Source: Oscillospiraceae bacterium
Lineage (GTDB): Bacteria > Bacillota > Clostridia > Oscillospirales > Oscillospiraceae
DNA length: 13,590 bases
NCBI GenBank assembly: GCA_017400415.1
Contig: JAFPTE010000261.1
Location: 1 to 13,590 of the forward strand
Reading direction: 5' to 3'
Made by a program: the position numbers and the translations under genes
In this document: positions 1 to 5,982 of the stretch, piece by piece
How the letters are laid out: every line of letters starts with the position of its first letter
Position numbering within the stretch: position 1 is the stretch's first letter
The notes under the pieces: generated by a model
The model's database searches: none
What the model was told of the DNA's origin: nothing
Seen by the model: the letters and a program-made list of their open reading frames with translations, nothing else

Positions 1-1
1 G

Positions 2-625
2 CAGTACGAATCAGCGCATCCGCACCGGGAGTACAGGGTGTGCTATTATTGCGGGTATGTAAAATATTTAGGCACAAACACTGTGCTGGCCCACGGAAAC
101 GGCGTTGGCGCCACATGCCCGGACTGTGGAGACCACAGCTTTATAGAAGGCCCGGTCTATGGAGATGAATATGAGGTATCGTGCCCCTGCGGCAGGAGCG
201 CTTATCTCCAGACCTGGGATCTGTTCAATTATCAGAACGTCATTTATTACATGGTTGAGACAGCGGATTACGAGGATTTTGTACTGGCAGGCATTGACAC
301 CTGGGAAAGCGCGCAGTCCGGTTTTTTTGAGGAATATCCTGTGGAGGGTACGGCGGATTTGGTTGCAAATGGGTGGTTTGACAACTCTTCTCCTATATTT
401 GTGCACCTGTACCAAGACGGAGTACTCTTCTTTAATTCCTCAAACTTAGGGAGCTGCAGCGATTCCCAGATCGAGAGCTTTACTATACATGAATTGGGAC
501 ACGCATTGGGCATAGCGGACAGCGAATCTGATGATTCGGTAATGTATTACGGATATCATTCCAATACATCCTTGATTAATGATGATGTTTACGCCGCTGA
601 GGCGATATATGAAAGGTTATGGTGA
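2..625 (+). CDS. Matrixin-like zinc metalloprotease, 5' end cut by the window
   Basis: The reading frame is open to the left edge, so the gene begins outside the window. The GTG at 38 is not taken as the start because the codons before it (ending AHPHREYRVC) continue the same Cys/His-rich pattern. The N-terminal part has zinc-ribbon-like cysteines (CYYC, CPDC, CPC). The C-terminal part has a metzincin zinc site, HELGHALGIAD at 488-520, followed by SVMYY, which fits the Met-turn. Matrixins normally use His as third ligand; here the position is Asp, as in snapalysin-type metzincins. Known of the family: secreted zinc endopeptidases. Inferred: an exported protease whose signal peptide lies upstream of the window. 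The next gene starts within a few bases of this stop, so they are probably co-transcribed. GC is lower than in genes beyond 1990. The substrate is unknown. Confidence 0.75.
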   Translation, partial: QYESAHPHREYRVCYYCGYVKYLGTNTVLAHGNGVGATCPDCGDHSFIEGPVYGDEYEVSCPCGRSAYLQTWDLFNYQNVIYYMVETADYEDFVLAGIDTWESAQSGFFEEYPVEGTADLVANGWFDNSSPIFVHLYQDGVLFFNSSNLGSCSDSQIESFTIHELGHALGIADSESDDSVMYYGYHSNTSLINDDVYAAEAIYERLW

Positions 626-630
626 CTGAA

Positions 631-1401
631 ATGAAAAGAAGTATTATCTGGATTGTTGCAGTTGTGGCTGCACTGGCGACTGTGATTGCCTTTGCCGCAG
701 CAGGCATGCCGGAGGAAACTGAAGATGCGTCTGAAATCATTGTCGCAAGCGCTGAGGAAAGCGTTCCGCTGACAACGCAGGGCAACGAAAATGCAGAGCC
801 TGCAGCTCCGAGTCAAACGGAAAAGGAAACCGCAGTGCGGCCGGGCAGACGGCCTAAAAACAAGTATGAACCGGGCGGAGCTTATCCAATACTTATGTTT
901 GATGTTACGGATAAGGAGCTTATGATAGGCTTTTCCGATTACACCTTTATCGGAACCGTTGTGGACATAGGTGAACCCCAATACACCAGGAAGACAGACG
1001 AAGGTACACCGGTTTATTCTGTAGCAACTCTCGTTACCGTTCAGGTGGAGGTAAACATCAAGGGCGAGCTTATTACAGAGGAGCCAATTCAGATTTTGGT
1101 TGCAGGCGGCCCGAAGCGAGAGGATATTCGCTATCTTATCAATTACGACTGCACACTTCCCGAGGTCGGCGAAACCATCGTGTTTATGTTTGTGGCTAAC
1201 GAGGAACATGAGCTTGTTGACCCGGTTTACGGCGGCAAGGTCTTTGTGGGCTACAGGGAAACCGACCCTGCAGAGGAGTTCCAGGCCCGCTATGATACAA
1301 TGGTGGCCGAGTACAGAGAGGCTTACGAAAACGAGGACACAACGTACAATCACAGAGAAAAGGGCATCAGCATCTACGATGTGAATTACAAGGGCGAATA
1401 A
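631..1401 (+). CDS. Membrane-anchored extracytoplasmic protein of unknown function
   Basis: I do not recognise a named family. The protein (256 aa) starts MKRSIIWIVAVVAALATVIA, a signal anchor or signal peptide. A Glu/Pro/Thr-rich, probably disordered linker covers residues about 24-75. A beta-rich domain of roughly 150 residues follows (FIGTVVDIG, then VTVQVEVNIKGEL, then PIQILVAGG) and then an acidic, Tyr-rich tail. A start at 619 (MVTEM) is possible. The ATG at 631 is preferred because GGTGA at 621-625 lies five bases before it, while 619 has no well-spaced Shine-Dalgarno. The start sits immediately after the protease stop, suggesting translational coupling. Inferred: a cell-surface partner, substrate or inhibitor of the upstream protease. 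No enzymatic motif is visible. Confidence 0.75.
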   Translation: MKRSIIWIVAVVAALATVIAFAAAGMPEETEDASEIIVASAEESVPLTTQGNENAEPAAPSQTEKETAVRPGRRPKNKYEPGGAYPILMFDVTDKELMIGFSDYTFIGTVVDIGEPQYTRKTDEGTPVYSVATLVTVQVEVNIKGELITEEPIQILVAGGPKREDIRYLINYDCTLPEVGETIVFMFVANEEHELVDPVYGGKVFVGYRETDPAEEFQARYDTMVAEYREAYENEDTTYNHREKGISIYDVNYKGE

Positions 1402-1420
1402 CAGCACTGCGGCCCGCCAG
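1397..1420 (+). repeat. 24-base near-repeat, copy 1 (spans the stop codon)
   Basis: This begins at the stop region of the preceding gene (AATAACAGCACT) and continues CGGCCCGCC after one base. It matches 1943-1966 with two mismatches. In this copy the right arm of the hairpin is missing, so it looks like a decapitated version of the terminator at 1954-1990. Confidence 0.7.
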
Positions 1421-1470
1421 GCTGACAATCTCACAGCAGACCTTACAAACGTTGGGAGGCGAGTTTACGA

Positions 1471-1947
1471 ATGAACGAAAGCAACAATACCTCATCAAAA
1501 GACTTTTGGAGCTGTTTTCGGCGAGTTATGCCTATAGTAAGGGTAGTTAAGCTTCTGGATTTTATTGCCAATGACATCATTGTCTTTCCCCTTCTTGTTA
1601 TGTGCACTGACGCCTATCACGATTTTGCAATTCTCTCGCCGTGGGTAGCTGCTGTGATAGTATTCGGGTTTGCGCTCCAGTTCTTTACGTATAATCTATC
1701 GGAAAAATTCCAGGGCGTTTCAGCGGCAGATGTCTTTCTCGGCCTGTCCTGGGCGGCAGTTGCGCTCCTGACCATTTGGGGACTGGTGATGTCTGTAATT
1801 GAAAGCAGATTTAATGGATTACTCTATGCCTACATTCCTGCCATCCTGCTTTTCACTTCCGCTCCTTTTGTAGGCTGCGAGCTGGCGCTTATACTGAGGC
1901 ATTTTATGAAGCCCAGGAACCGGGATACAAACCCCTCAAAGCAATAA
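1471..1947 (+). CDS. Small multi-pass membrane protein of unknown function
   Basis: The protein has 158 aa and about four hydrophobic segments (roughly residues 30-46, 55-75, 86-110 and 117-143). The first 25 residues are polar (MNESNNTSSK) and the tail is basic and hydrophilic (KPRNRDTNPSKQ). No conserved catalytic motif is recognisable. The start is supported by GGGAGG at 1454-1459. It follows the two upstream genes on the same strand after a 69-base gap and shares their lower GC, so I infer it belongs to the same accessory block. A membrane partner of the surface protein/protease pair is conceivable but not shown by the sequence. Confidence 0.7.
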   Translation: MNESNNTSSKDFWSCFRRVMPIVRVVKLLDFIANDIIVFPLLVMCTDAYHDFAILSPWVAAVIVFGFALQFFTYNLSEKFQGVSAADVFLGLSWAAVALLTIWGLVMSVIESRFNGLLYAYIPAILLFTSAPFVGCELALILRHFMKPRNRDTNPSKQ

Positions 1948-1966
1948 CAGCACTTCGGCCCGCCGG
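1943..1966 (+). repeat. 24-base near-repeat, copy 2 (stop codon plus left arm of the terminator)
   Basis: This is the same AATAACAGCACT-CGGCCCGCC arrangement as 1397-1420, two mismatches apart, again beginning at a stop codon. Here it continues into the complementary arm and forms a complete terminator hairpin. Confidence 0.7.
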
Positions 1967-1990
1967 AATCCCGGCGGGCCGAATTATTTA
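1954..1990. terminator. Bidirectional intrinsic terminator
   Basis: A perfect 13-bp stem, TTCGGCCCGCCGG (1954-1966) with CCGGCGGGCCGAA (1971-1983), has a 4-base loop and is followed by TTATTTA. It lies between the convergent membrane-protein gene and tatD and can serve both. The tatD stop overlaps its right edge. Confidence 0.85.
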
Positions 1991-2746
1991 TATTCCGTAA
2001 AACCTTCTTGCGTTTTCCGCAGTTTGCCGGGCGATCTCCTCCGGGGCGGCGCCCCGTATCTGGGCCAGGCGGCGGCAGATGAATTCCAGATTGCCCGAGT
2101 CGTTCCGGCGGCCCCGGCGGGGCTCCGGCGCCATATAGGGGCTGTCCGTCTCAAGCATGAAGCGGTCCGCCGGCACCCGGGCGGCGGCCTCCACGGCCTT
2201 CCGGGCGTTTTTGAAGGTGACAACGCCGGTGAAGGATACGTACCAGCCCTGGCGGAGCACCGCCTCCATGGTCTCTATGCTGCCGGAGAAGCAGTGCAGG
2301 ACCCCCACCGTGTCCGGAAAGTCCGTGACTATGTCCAGGCAGTCCCGGACGGCGTCACGCTCGTGGACTATGGCGGGCTTTCCGAATTCCCGGCAGAGCT
2401 CCAGCTGCTCCCGGAAAATGCGCCGCTGCTTCTCCCGGTCCTCCCCGCCCCAGTGGTAGTCCAGGCCGATTTCCCCCACGGCCACACATTTGGGGTGCCG
2501 CAGGTATGTGCGGATAAGGTCCAGGTAGCCCTCCCCGGCGGAGTCCGCCTCCTCCGGGTGTATGCCGGCGGCAAAGTAGAGATAATCGTATCTTTCGGCC
2601 AGCTTTTTTGCGATTTCGCAGCTTTTCGGGTCGCAGCCCGGGTCAACGATATAGTCAACGCCCTGCCGGTGCAGCTCCTCCAGAAGCTCATGGCGGTCCG
2701 GGTCGAACTGCGGGGCGTCATAGTGGGCGTGGGTGTCAAAATACAT
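1988..2746 (-). CDS. tatD: TatD family metal-dependent deoxyribonuclease
   Basis: This is a 252-aa amidohydrolase-fold nuclease of the TatD/YcfH family, near the usual length. Metal ligands are visible: H6 and H8 in DTHAH, E92 in GEIGLDYHW, H128 in IVHERDA, H151 in HCFSG and D201 in LETDSPYMAPEP. Family members are Mg-dependent 3'-5' exonucleases or endonucleases implicated in DNA repair or degradation; the exact cellular substrate is uncertain. The start at 2746 is chosen over the longer open frame to 2878 because MYFDTHAH is the canonical TatD N-terminus and AGGGAGG (2754-2760 on the complement) lies seven bases upstream. The longer frame would run into the divergent promoter. It is transcribed divergently from the metal exporter and ends at the shared terminator. 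Confidence 0.93.
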   Translation of the reverse strand: MYFDTHAHYDAPQFDPDRHELLEELHRQGVDYIVDPGCDPKSCEIAKKLAERYDYLYFAAGIHPEEADSAGEGYLDLIRTYLRHPKCVAVGEIGLDYHWGGEDREKQRRIFREQLELCREFGKPAIVHERDAVRDCLDIVTDFPDTVGVLHCFSGSIETMEAVLRQGWYVSFTGVVTFKNARKAVEAAARVPADRFMLETDSPYMAPEPRRGRRNDSGNLEFICRRLAQIRGAAPEEIARQTAENARRFYGI

Positions 2747-2768
2747 GGCGGTGCCTCCCTTTGGATAT

Positions 2769-2797
2769 AGGGTAGCACAAATCCGGAAAAAACGCAA
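2769..2797 (-). promoter_or_regulatory. Candidate promoter for tatD
   Basis: On the minus strand TTGCGT (2792-2797), 17 bases, then TACCCT (2769-2774), preceded by TGC as an extended -10. Each hexamer matches only three or so consensus positions, so this is a weak call based on position and spacing. Confidence 0.35.
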
Positions 2798-2814
2798 TAC
2801 TCCCCGAAAACCGG

Positions 2815-2843
2815 TTGCACTTTTTGCTCCCCGGGCATATAAT
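2815..2843 (+). promoter_or_regulatory. Sigma-A promoter of the NiCo-riboswitch/exporter transcript
   Basis: TTGCAC (2815-2820), a 17-base spacer and a perfect TATAAT (2838-2843). The expected start site near 2850 coincides with the first bases of the riboswitch aptamer, which supports both calls. Confidence 0.9.
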
Positions 2844-2849
2844 GGCATA

Positions 2850-2911
2850 GCTGAACAGGCCCACGGGAGCCGGGTCACAGGTTGACAGCAGCGAAGCTGC
2901 GGGACAGAGAT
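2850..2911 (+). promoter_or_regulatory. NiCo (czcD-type) nickel/cobalt riboswitch aptamer
   Basis: The leader contains in order the conserved blocks I recall for the NiCo class: CTGAACAGGC (2851-2860), GCCGGG (2869-2874), a short helix GTCA/TGAC, CAGCAGC-GAA-GCTGC (2886-2900) and GGGACAG (2901-2907). The 5' CTG can pair with the closing CAG as the base of the four-way junction. The class binds Ni(II)/Co(II) and turns on export genes, and the downstream gene is a cation diffusion facilitator, as expected. The 3' GGGACAG strand is also the 5' arm of the terminator at 2899-2930, so metal binding should prevent termination. The assignment rests on remembered consensus, not a covariance search. 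Confidence 0.85.
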
Positions 2912-2930
2912 TTTCTGTCCCGCTTTTTGT
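2899..2930 (+). terminator. Riboswitch-controlled intrinsic terminator
   Basis: A perfect 9-bp stem, GCGGGACAG (2899-2907) with CTGTCCCGC (2915-2923), has a 7-base loop and is followed by TTTTT (2924-2928). It shares the GGGACAG strand with the aptamer, the arrangement of a transcriptional ON switch, and lies 16 bases before the exporter start. Confidence 0.88.
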
Positions 2931-2946
2931 ATTTCGGGGTGATTTT

Positions 2947-3849
2947 ATGAAGGAAAAGCTTGCCTCCTACCGGACGCCGGAGGAGCGGAGCCGGGCCCTG
3001 TCCCGGACCTCCTGGGCCACGGTACTCATTAATCTGGCCCTGGCCGCCGGAAAGCTGGCGGCGGGTATAGTCTCAAAATCCGGGGCCATGGTGTCCGACG
3101 CAGTCCACTCCGCCTCGGACGTGTTCTCCACCTTTATCGTGCTCATCGGCGTCCGCATCTCCGGCCGGGAGGCGGACCGGGACCATCCCTACGGTCACGA
3201 GCGCTTCGAGAGCATGGCGGCCATTATCCTCTCGGCGGTGCTGATGGTCACGGGCCTGCTCATCGGCTGGGAGGGCGTCAGTAAGCTCATGCACCCGGAG
3301 GGCCTGGAAAGGCCCGGCCTTCCGGCCCTTATTGCGGCGGCGGTCTCCATCGCCGTGAAGGAGGCCATGTTCCATTGGACAAGAGCCGTGGCGAAAAGGG
3401 CCGGGTCCGACGCCCTCATGGCGGACGCCTGGCACCATCGGTCCGACGCCCTCTCCTCCGTGGGAGCCCTCATCGGCATCGGCGGCGCCCGCCTGGGCTT
3501 TGCCGTCCTGGACCCCCTGGCCGGGGTGGTCATCAGCATCTTTATCGCCAAGGCCGCCCTGGAGATATTCCGGGACGCCGCCGATAAGCTCATCGACCGC
3601 CGCTGTGACGACGCCACGGAGGAGCGTATCCGCTCCCTGGCCCTGAGCCAGGAGGGGGTCAGAGGCGTGGACCTGCTCATGACAAGGCAGTTCGGCTCCC
3701 GGATCTATGTGGAGCTGGAGATTTCCGCCGACGGGGCCCTCCCTCTGGAGGCCGCCCACGCCATCGCCCACCGGGTCCACGACGCCGTGGAGTCCGCCCT
3801 GCCCCAGGTAAAGCACGTCACCGTCCACGTAAATCCTGCGGAGGAATAA
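2947..3849 (+). CDS. Cation diffusion facilitator, predicted Ni/Co (Zn) exporter
   Basis: This is a 300-aa CDF transporter of usual family length that exports divalent metal across the cytoplasmic membrane by proton antiport. The intramembrane metal site is visible as two HxxxD pairs: H54/D58 in SDAVHSASD and H163/D167 in DAWHHRSDALSS. The diagnostic DHPYGHERFES follows the second membrane segment. About six hydrophobic segments cover residues 22-205, then comes a cytoplasmic C-terminal domain with His residues (HAIAHRVHD, KHVTVHVN). FieF/YiiP has Asp at the first position of the first pair, so the HxxxD/HxxxD set is closer to CzcD-type transporters. The NiCo riboswitch in the leader points to nickel/cobalt as the physiological trigger. 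Start at 2947 follows GGGGTGA. It converges on mntP. Confidence 0.93.
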   Translation: MKEKLASYRTPEERSRALSRTSWATVLINLALAAGKLAAGIVSKSGAMVSDAVHSASDVFSTFIVLIGVRISGREADRDHPYGHERFESMAAIILSAVLMVTGLLIGWEGVSKLMHPEGLERPGLPALIAAAVSIAVKEAMFHWTRAVAKRAGSDALMADAWHHRSDALSSVGALIGIGGARLGFAVLDPLAGVVISIFIAKAALEIFRDAADKLIDRRCDDATEERIRSLALSQEGVRGVDLLMTRQFGSRIYVELEISADGALPLEAAHAIAHRVHDAVESALPQVKHVTVHVNPAEE

Positions 3850-3874
3850 AAAAGGAAGCCCCCAAAGGGCTTCC
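3848..3874 (-). terminator. Intrinsic terminator for mntP
   Basis: An 8-bp stem, GGAAGCCC (3854-3861) with GGGCTTCC (3867-3874), has a 5-base loop. Read on the minus strand it is followed by at least six T (complement of 3848-3853), directly after the mntP stop. On the plus strand no T-run follows, so it serves mntP better than the exporter. Confidence 0.85.
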
Positions 3875-3876
3875 CG

Positions 3877-4428
3877 TTAACCTAACAGGTGTTCAAGCAG
3901 GATCTTTATTCCGATGACCGCCAGAATGACGCCCCCCAGAATCCCCGCCCGGGGGCCTACCCGGTCCCCGATTTTTCTGCCCAGCATGCCCCCCAGCACC
4001 GAGAGGCCGAAGGCCACAACGCCGATAATAAGGGCGGAGGACCAGGGGTTCACCTCCATGAAGGCGAAGGTCACTCCCACCGCCAGGGCGTCAATGCTTG
4101 TTGCCACGGCCAGGGTCAGGAGCTTTGGGGCCGTCAGCTGGGTGACCTGGGGCTCCGAGTCCGGGTGCAGGCCCTCATAGATCATCTTGCCCCCCAGGAT
4201 AAGGAGCACGGCGCAGGCTATGTAGGGCCCGATGCCGGAGGCCGCCTGGGACACGGTCATGCCCAGGAACAGGCCGATCAGGGGCATTATGCACTGAAAA
4301 GCCCCGAACCAGCAGCCCAGGGTCAGGGCCTGCCGCCAGCCGAAGGGCTTCACCGTGAGCCCGGCGGAGACGGACACCGCAAAGGCGTCCATAGCCAGAG
4401 AAACGGCAATCAGAATGATGTACAGCAT
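3877..4428 (-). CDS. mntP: Manganese efflux pump MntP
   Basis: This is a 183-aa membrane protein of the MntP (formerly YebN) family, with the expected size and six hydrophobic segments in two related halves. The signature acidic motifs are present: D14 in SLAMDAFAVSV and D113 in SIDALAVGVTF. Both are known in the family to be needed for Mn(II) export. The start is supported by CCGGAG seven bases upstream on the minus strand. The mntP genes are often under the manganese yybP-ykoY riboswitch, but here only about 50 bases separate it from divergent tadA and I see no such element. No clear minus-strand promoter could be assigned. It sits beside another divalent-metal exporter. Confidence 0.93.
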   Translation of the reverse strand: MLYIILIAVSLAMDAFAVSVSAGLTVKPFGWRQALTLGCWFGAFQCIMPLIGLFLGMTVSQAASGIGPYIACAVLLILGGKMIYEGLHPDSEPQVTQLTAPKLLTLAVATSIDALAVGVTFAFMEVNPWSSALIIGVVAFGLSVLGGMLGRKIGDRVGPRAGILGGVILAVIGIKILLEHLLG

Positions 4429-4456
4429 TGTAAAACTCCGGAAAATATAGTAAAAT
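4428..4456 (+). promoter_or_regulatory. Promoter for tadA
   Basis: TTGTAA (4428-4433), a 17-base spacer and TAAAAT (4451-4456). The -35 overlaps the first base of the divergent mntP start codon. The start site would fall near 4463, leaving a very short leader before the TTG start. Confidence 0.65.
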
Positions 4457-4477
4457 ACCCGTAAAGGGGGCGAGAGC

Positions 4478-4924
4478 TTGGAGCATGAATATTATATGCG
4501 TGAGGCGCTGAAATCAGCACGGGAGGCCTTCGCCGCCGGGGAGACTCCGGTGGGCGCCGTGGTGGTGAAGGATGGGGAGATAATCGGCCGGGGCCGGAAC
4601 CGGACCCAGGCGGAGGACGCCACCTGCCACGCCGAGGTCCTGGCCATCCGGGAGGCCAGCCGCCGCCTGGGCACCTGGCGCCTTGCGGGCTGCACCCTCT
4701 ATGTGACCATGGAGCCCTGCCCCATGTGCACCGGGGCCATAATGCTCTCCCGGCTGGAAACGGTGGTCTTCGGCCTCCGGGACCCCCGCATGGGCTCCTG
4801 CGGCAGCGTCATCGACCTTTTCATGGAGCGCTACGGCGCCCGGGCCAGGGTCATCGGCGGGATTCTGCAGGAGGAATGCGGCGGCCTGCTGCGGGAATTC
4901 TACGGAAAGCTCCGGGAAAAATAA
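4478..4924 (+). CDS. tadA: tRNA-specific adenosine deaminase TadA
   Basis: This is a 148-aa zinc deaminase that converts A34 of tRNA-Arg(ACG) to inosine. The cytidine-deaminase fold motifs are clear: H51 and catalytic E53 in CHAEVLAIREAS, and C81/C84 in EPCPMCTGAIMLSR, followed by the TadA-typical VVFGLRDPRMGSCGSVIDL. The start is TTG at 4478, giving MEHEYYMREAL, which matches the usual TadA N-terminus. AAAGGGGG (4463-4470) lies seven bases upstream. The ATG at 4496 would remove the first helix residues and lacks a ribosome binding site. It appears to be a single-gene transcript closed by the terminator at 4931. Confidence 0.95.
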   Translation: MEHEYYMREALKSAREAFAAGETPVGAVVVKDGEIIGRGRNRTQAEDATCHAEVLAIREASRRLGTWRLAGCTLYVTMEPCPMCTGAIMLSRLETVVFGLRDPRMGSCGSVIDLFMERYGARARVIGGILQEECGGLLREFYGKLREK

Positions 4925-4930
4925 GCATTT

Positions 4931-4958
4931 CGGGCCCCGAAAGGGGCCCGCTTATTTA
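4931..4958. terminator. Bidirectional terminator between tadA and degV
   Basis: CGGGCCCC (4931-4938) pairs with GGGGCCCG (4943-4950) around a GAAA tetraloop, flanked by AATAAGC on the left and GCTTATT on the right, so both stop codons lie in the outer part of an extended inverted repeat. T-rich tracts follow in both directions. Confidence 0.85.
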
Positions 4959-5855
4959 TGCCAGAGCCGCCCTGCGCACCACGGCTACCCCCAGAGGCAG
5001 GGGCCCCGTGTGGACAGAGATGACGGCGCCGATGTGGAAGATGGGCACCACCAGCTTATGGCCCACCCGGGCCAGGGACTCCATCAGATTGTCCCGGAAG
5101 GACACGGCCTCATGGAAGTCGGCTCCGTAGCCCACCACCAGGGAGTAGTCCGCCGGGCTCTTGAAGGTGGTGGTAATGTACTTTACCGCCAGATTCATGA
5201 CCTTGTCCAGGGAGGGCTTCCTGCTGCGGGAGAGGCCCGAGGGGAAAATCTCGCCCTCCTTGAGAGTTATGAGGGGCCGGATTCCCAGAATGGAGCCGGC
5301 GATGCCTGCCAGCTTGCCTATTCTGCCGCCGTGGCGCAGGTAGTCCATGCTGCCGATGGTGAAGAAAATCCGCGCGGAGGGCCGAATGGCCTCCACTGCG
5401 GCGGCGCACCGGTCCAGGTCTGCGCCCATATCACGGATGCGGGCCGCCTCCAGCACCACCAGGGCCTGGCAGACCGTGTTCACCATGGCGTTTATGACCC
5501 GGACCTTCGTCTCCGGGTGGGTCTCCGCCAGGAGACCGGCGGCCGTCTCCGCCACGTCGCAGGAGGAGGAGAACTTTTTCGTGATGCAGATGCACAGCAC
5601 GTCCTCCCCGGCCTCCGCAGCCCGGGTGAAGGCCTCCAGAAAGTCCGCCACAGAGGGCGTGGAGCTCCTGGGCAGGGTCTTGGGGTTATCCAGCATCCAG
5701 CGGTAGAACTCCGCCTTGGAGATGTCGACCCCCTCCTTCAGGTAGGTGCGCTCATCCATGGTGACGTAGAAGGGTACGATGGTTACGTTTTTCTTTGCAG
5801 CCAGCTCCTCCGGCATGTCGCAGGAGCCGTCAGAAATAATGCGGTATGGCTTCAT
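4956..5855 (-). CDS. DegV family fatty-acid-binding protein
   Basis: This is a 299-aa DegV/FakB-type protein of usual length. FakB proteins bind a fatty acid and present it to the kinase FakA for phosphorylation. Visible motifs are IISDGSCDMPEE at the N-terminus, SSTPSVADF (residues 64-72), YLRHGGRI with the following GSILGIRPLI, and VISVHTGPLPLG near the C-terminus. The usual S-S-x-L-S-G-T loop is replaced here by KKFSSSCD, so head-group binding may differ. Start 5855 is chosen because MKPYRIISDGS is the family N-terminus and GAGG (complement of 5863-5866) is seven bases upstream; the open frame to 6125 runs through the promoter and into tetR. It is divergent from the TetR-family gene with a shared -10, so the regulator may control it. 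No fakA is in view. Confidence 0.92.
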   Translation of the reverse strand: MKPYRIISDGSCDMPEELAAKKNVTIVPFYVTMDERTYLKEGVDISKAEFYRWMLDNPKTLPRSSTPSVADFLEAFTRAAEAGEDVLCICITKKFSSSCDVAETAAGLLAETHPETKVRVINAMVNTVCQALVVLEAARIRDMGADLDRCAAAVEAIRPSARIFFTIGSMDYLRHGGRIGKLAGIAGSILGIRPLITLKEGEIFPSGLSRSRKPSLDKVMNLAVKYITTTFKSPADYSLVVGYGADFHEAVSFRDNLMESLARVGHKLVVPIFHIGAVISVHTGPLPLGVAVVRRAALA

Positions 5856-5888
5856 AGGAAAACCTCGACTTAATAGCACAACGTGGTG

Positions 5889-5917
5889 TTGACTTTTTGC
5901 ACTGGCTACATTATAAT
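5889..5917 (+). promoter_or_regulatory. Promoter of the tetR-hypB-hypB-hypA operon
   Basis: TTGACT (5889-5894), a 17-base spacer and TATAAT (5912-5917), near-consensus sigma-A. The -10 lies in the palindrome ATTATAAT and overlaps the -10 of the divergent degV promoter. Confidence 0.88.
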
Positions 5918-5932
5918 TCAAGGCAGAGCAAA
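5896..5932. promoter_or_regulatory. Candidate operator dyad over the divergent promoters
   Basis: Imperfect inverted repeat: TTTGCACTGGCT (5896-5907) against AGGCAGAGCAAA (5921-5932), matching at 10 of 12 positions, centred at 5914 on the shared -10. The position is right for autorepression by the adjacent TetR-family protein and co-control of degV. Binding is inferred. Confidence 0.5.
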
Positions 5933-5938
5933 GGTCAA
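5910..5938 (-). promoter_or_regulatory. Promoter of degV, face-to-face with the tetR promoter
   Basis: On the minus strand TTGACC (5933-5938), a 17-base spacer and TATAAT (5910-5915). The -10 elements of the two divergent promoters overlap by four bases. Confidence 0.85.
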
Positions 5939-5982
5939 TAGACAAAAAAATTGCAAGTGTTGCCCTTATAAGGAGAGATAAC

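Noticed and set aside
38..625. Treating GTG at 38 as the start of the protease gene
   Set aside because: GGGAG does lie upstream, but the frame is open to the edge and the preceding residues fit the same Cys/His-rich domain, so the gene is more likely truncated by the window.
2747..2878. N-terminal extension of tatD to 2878
   Set aside because: It would run through the divergent promoter and riboswitch start, and the canonical TatD N-terminus with RBS is at 2746.
4429..4477. A yybP-ykoY manganese riboswitch before mntP
   Set aside because: Only about 50 bases separate mntP from tadA and none of the conserved elements of that class are visible.
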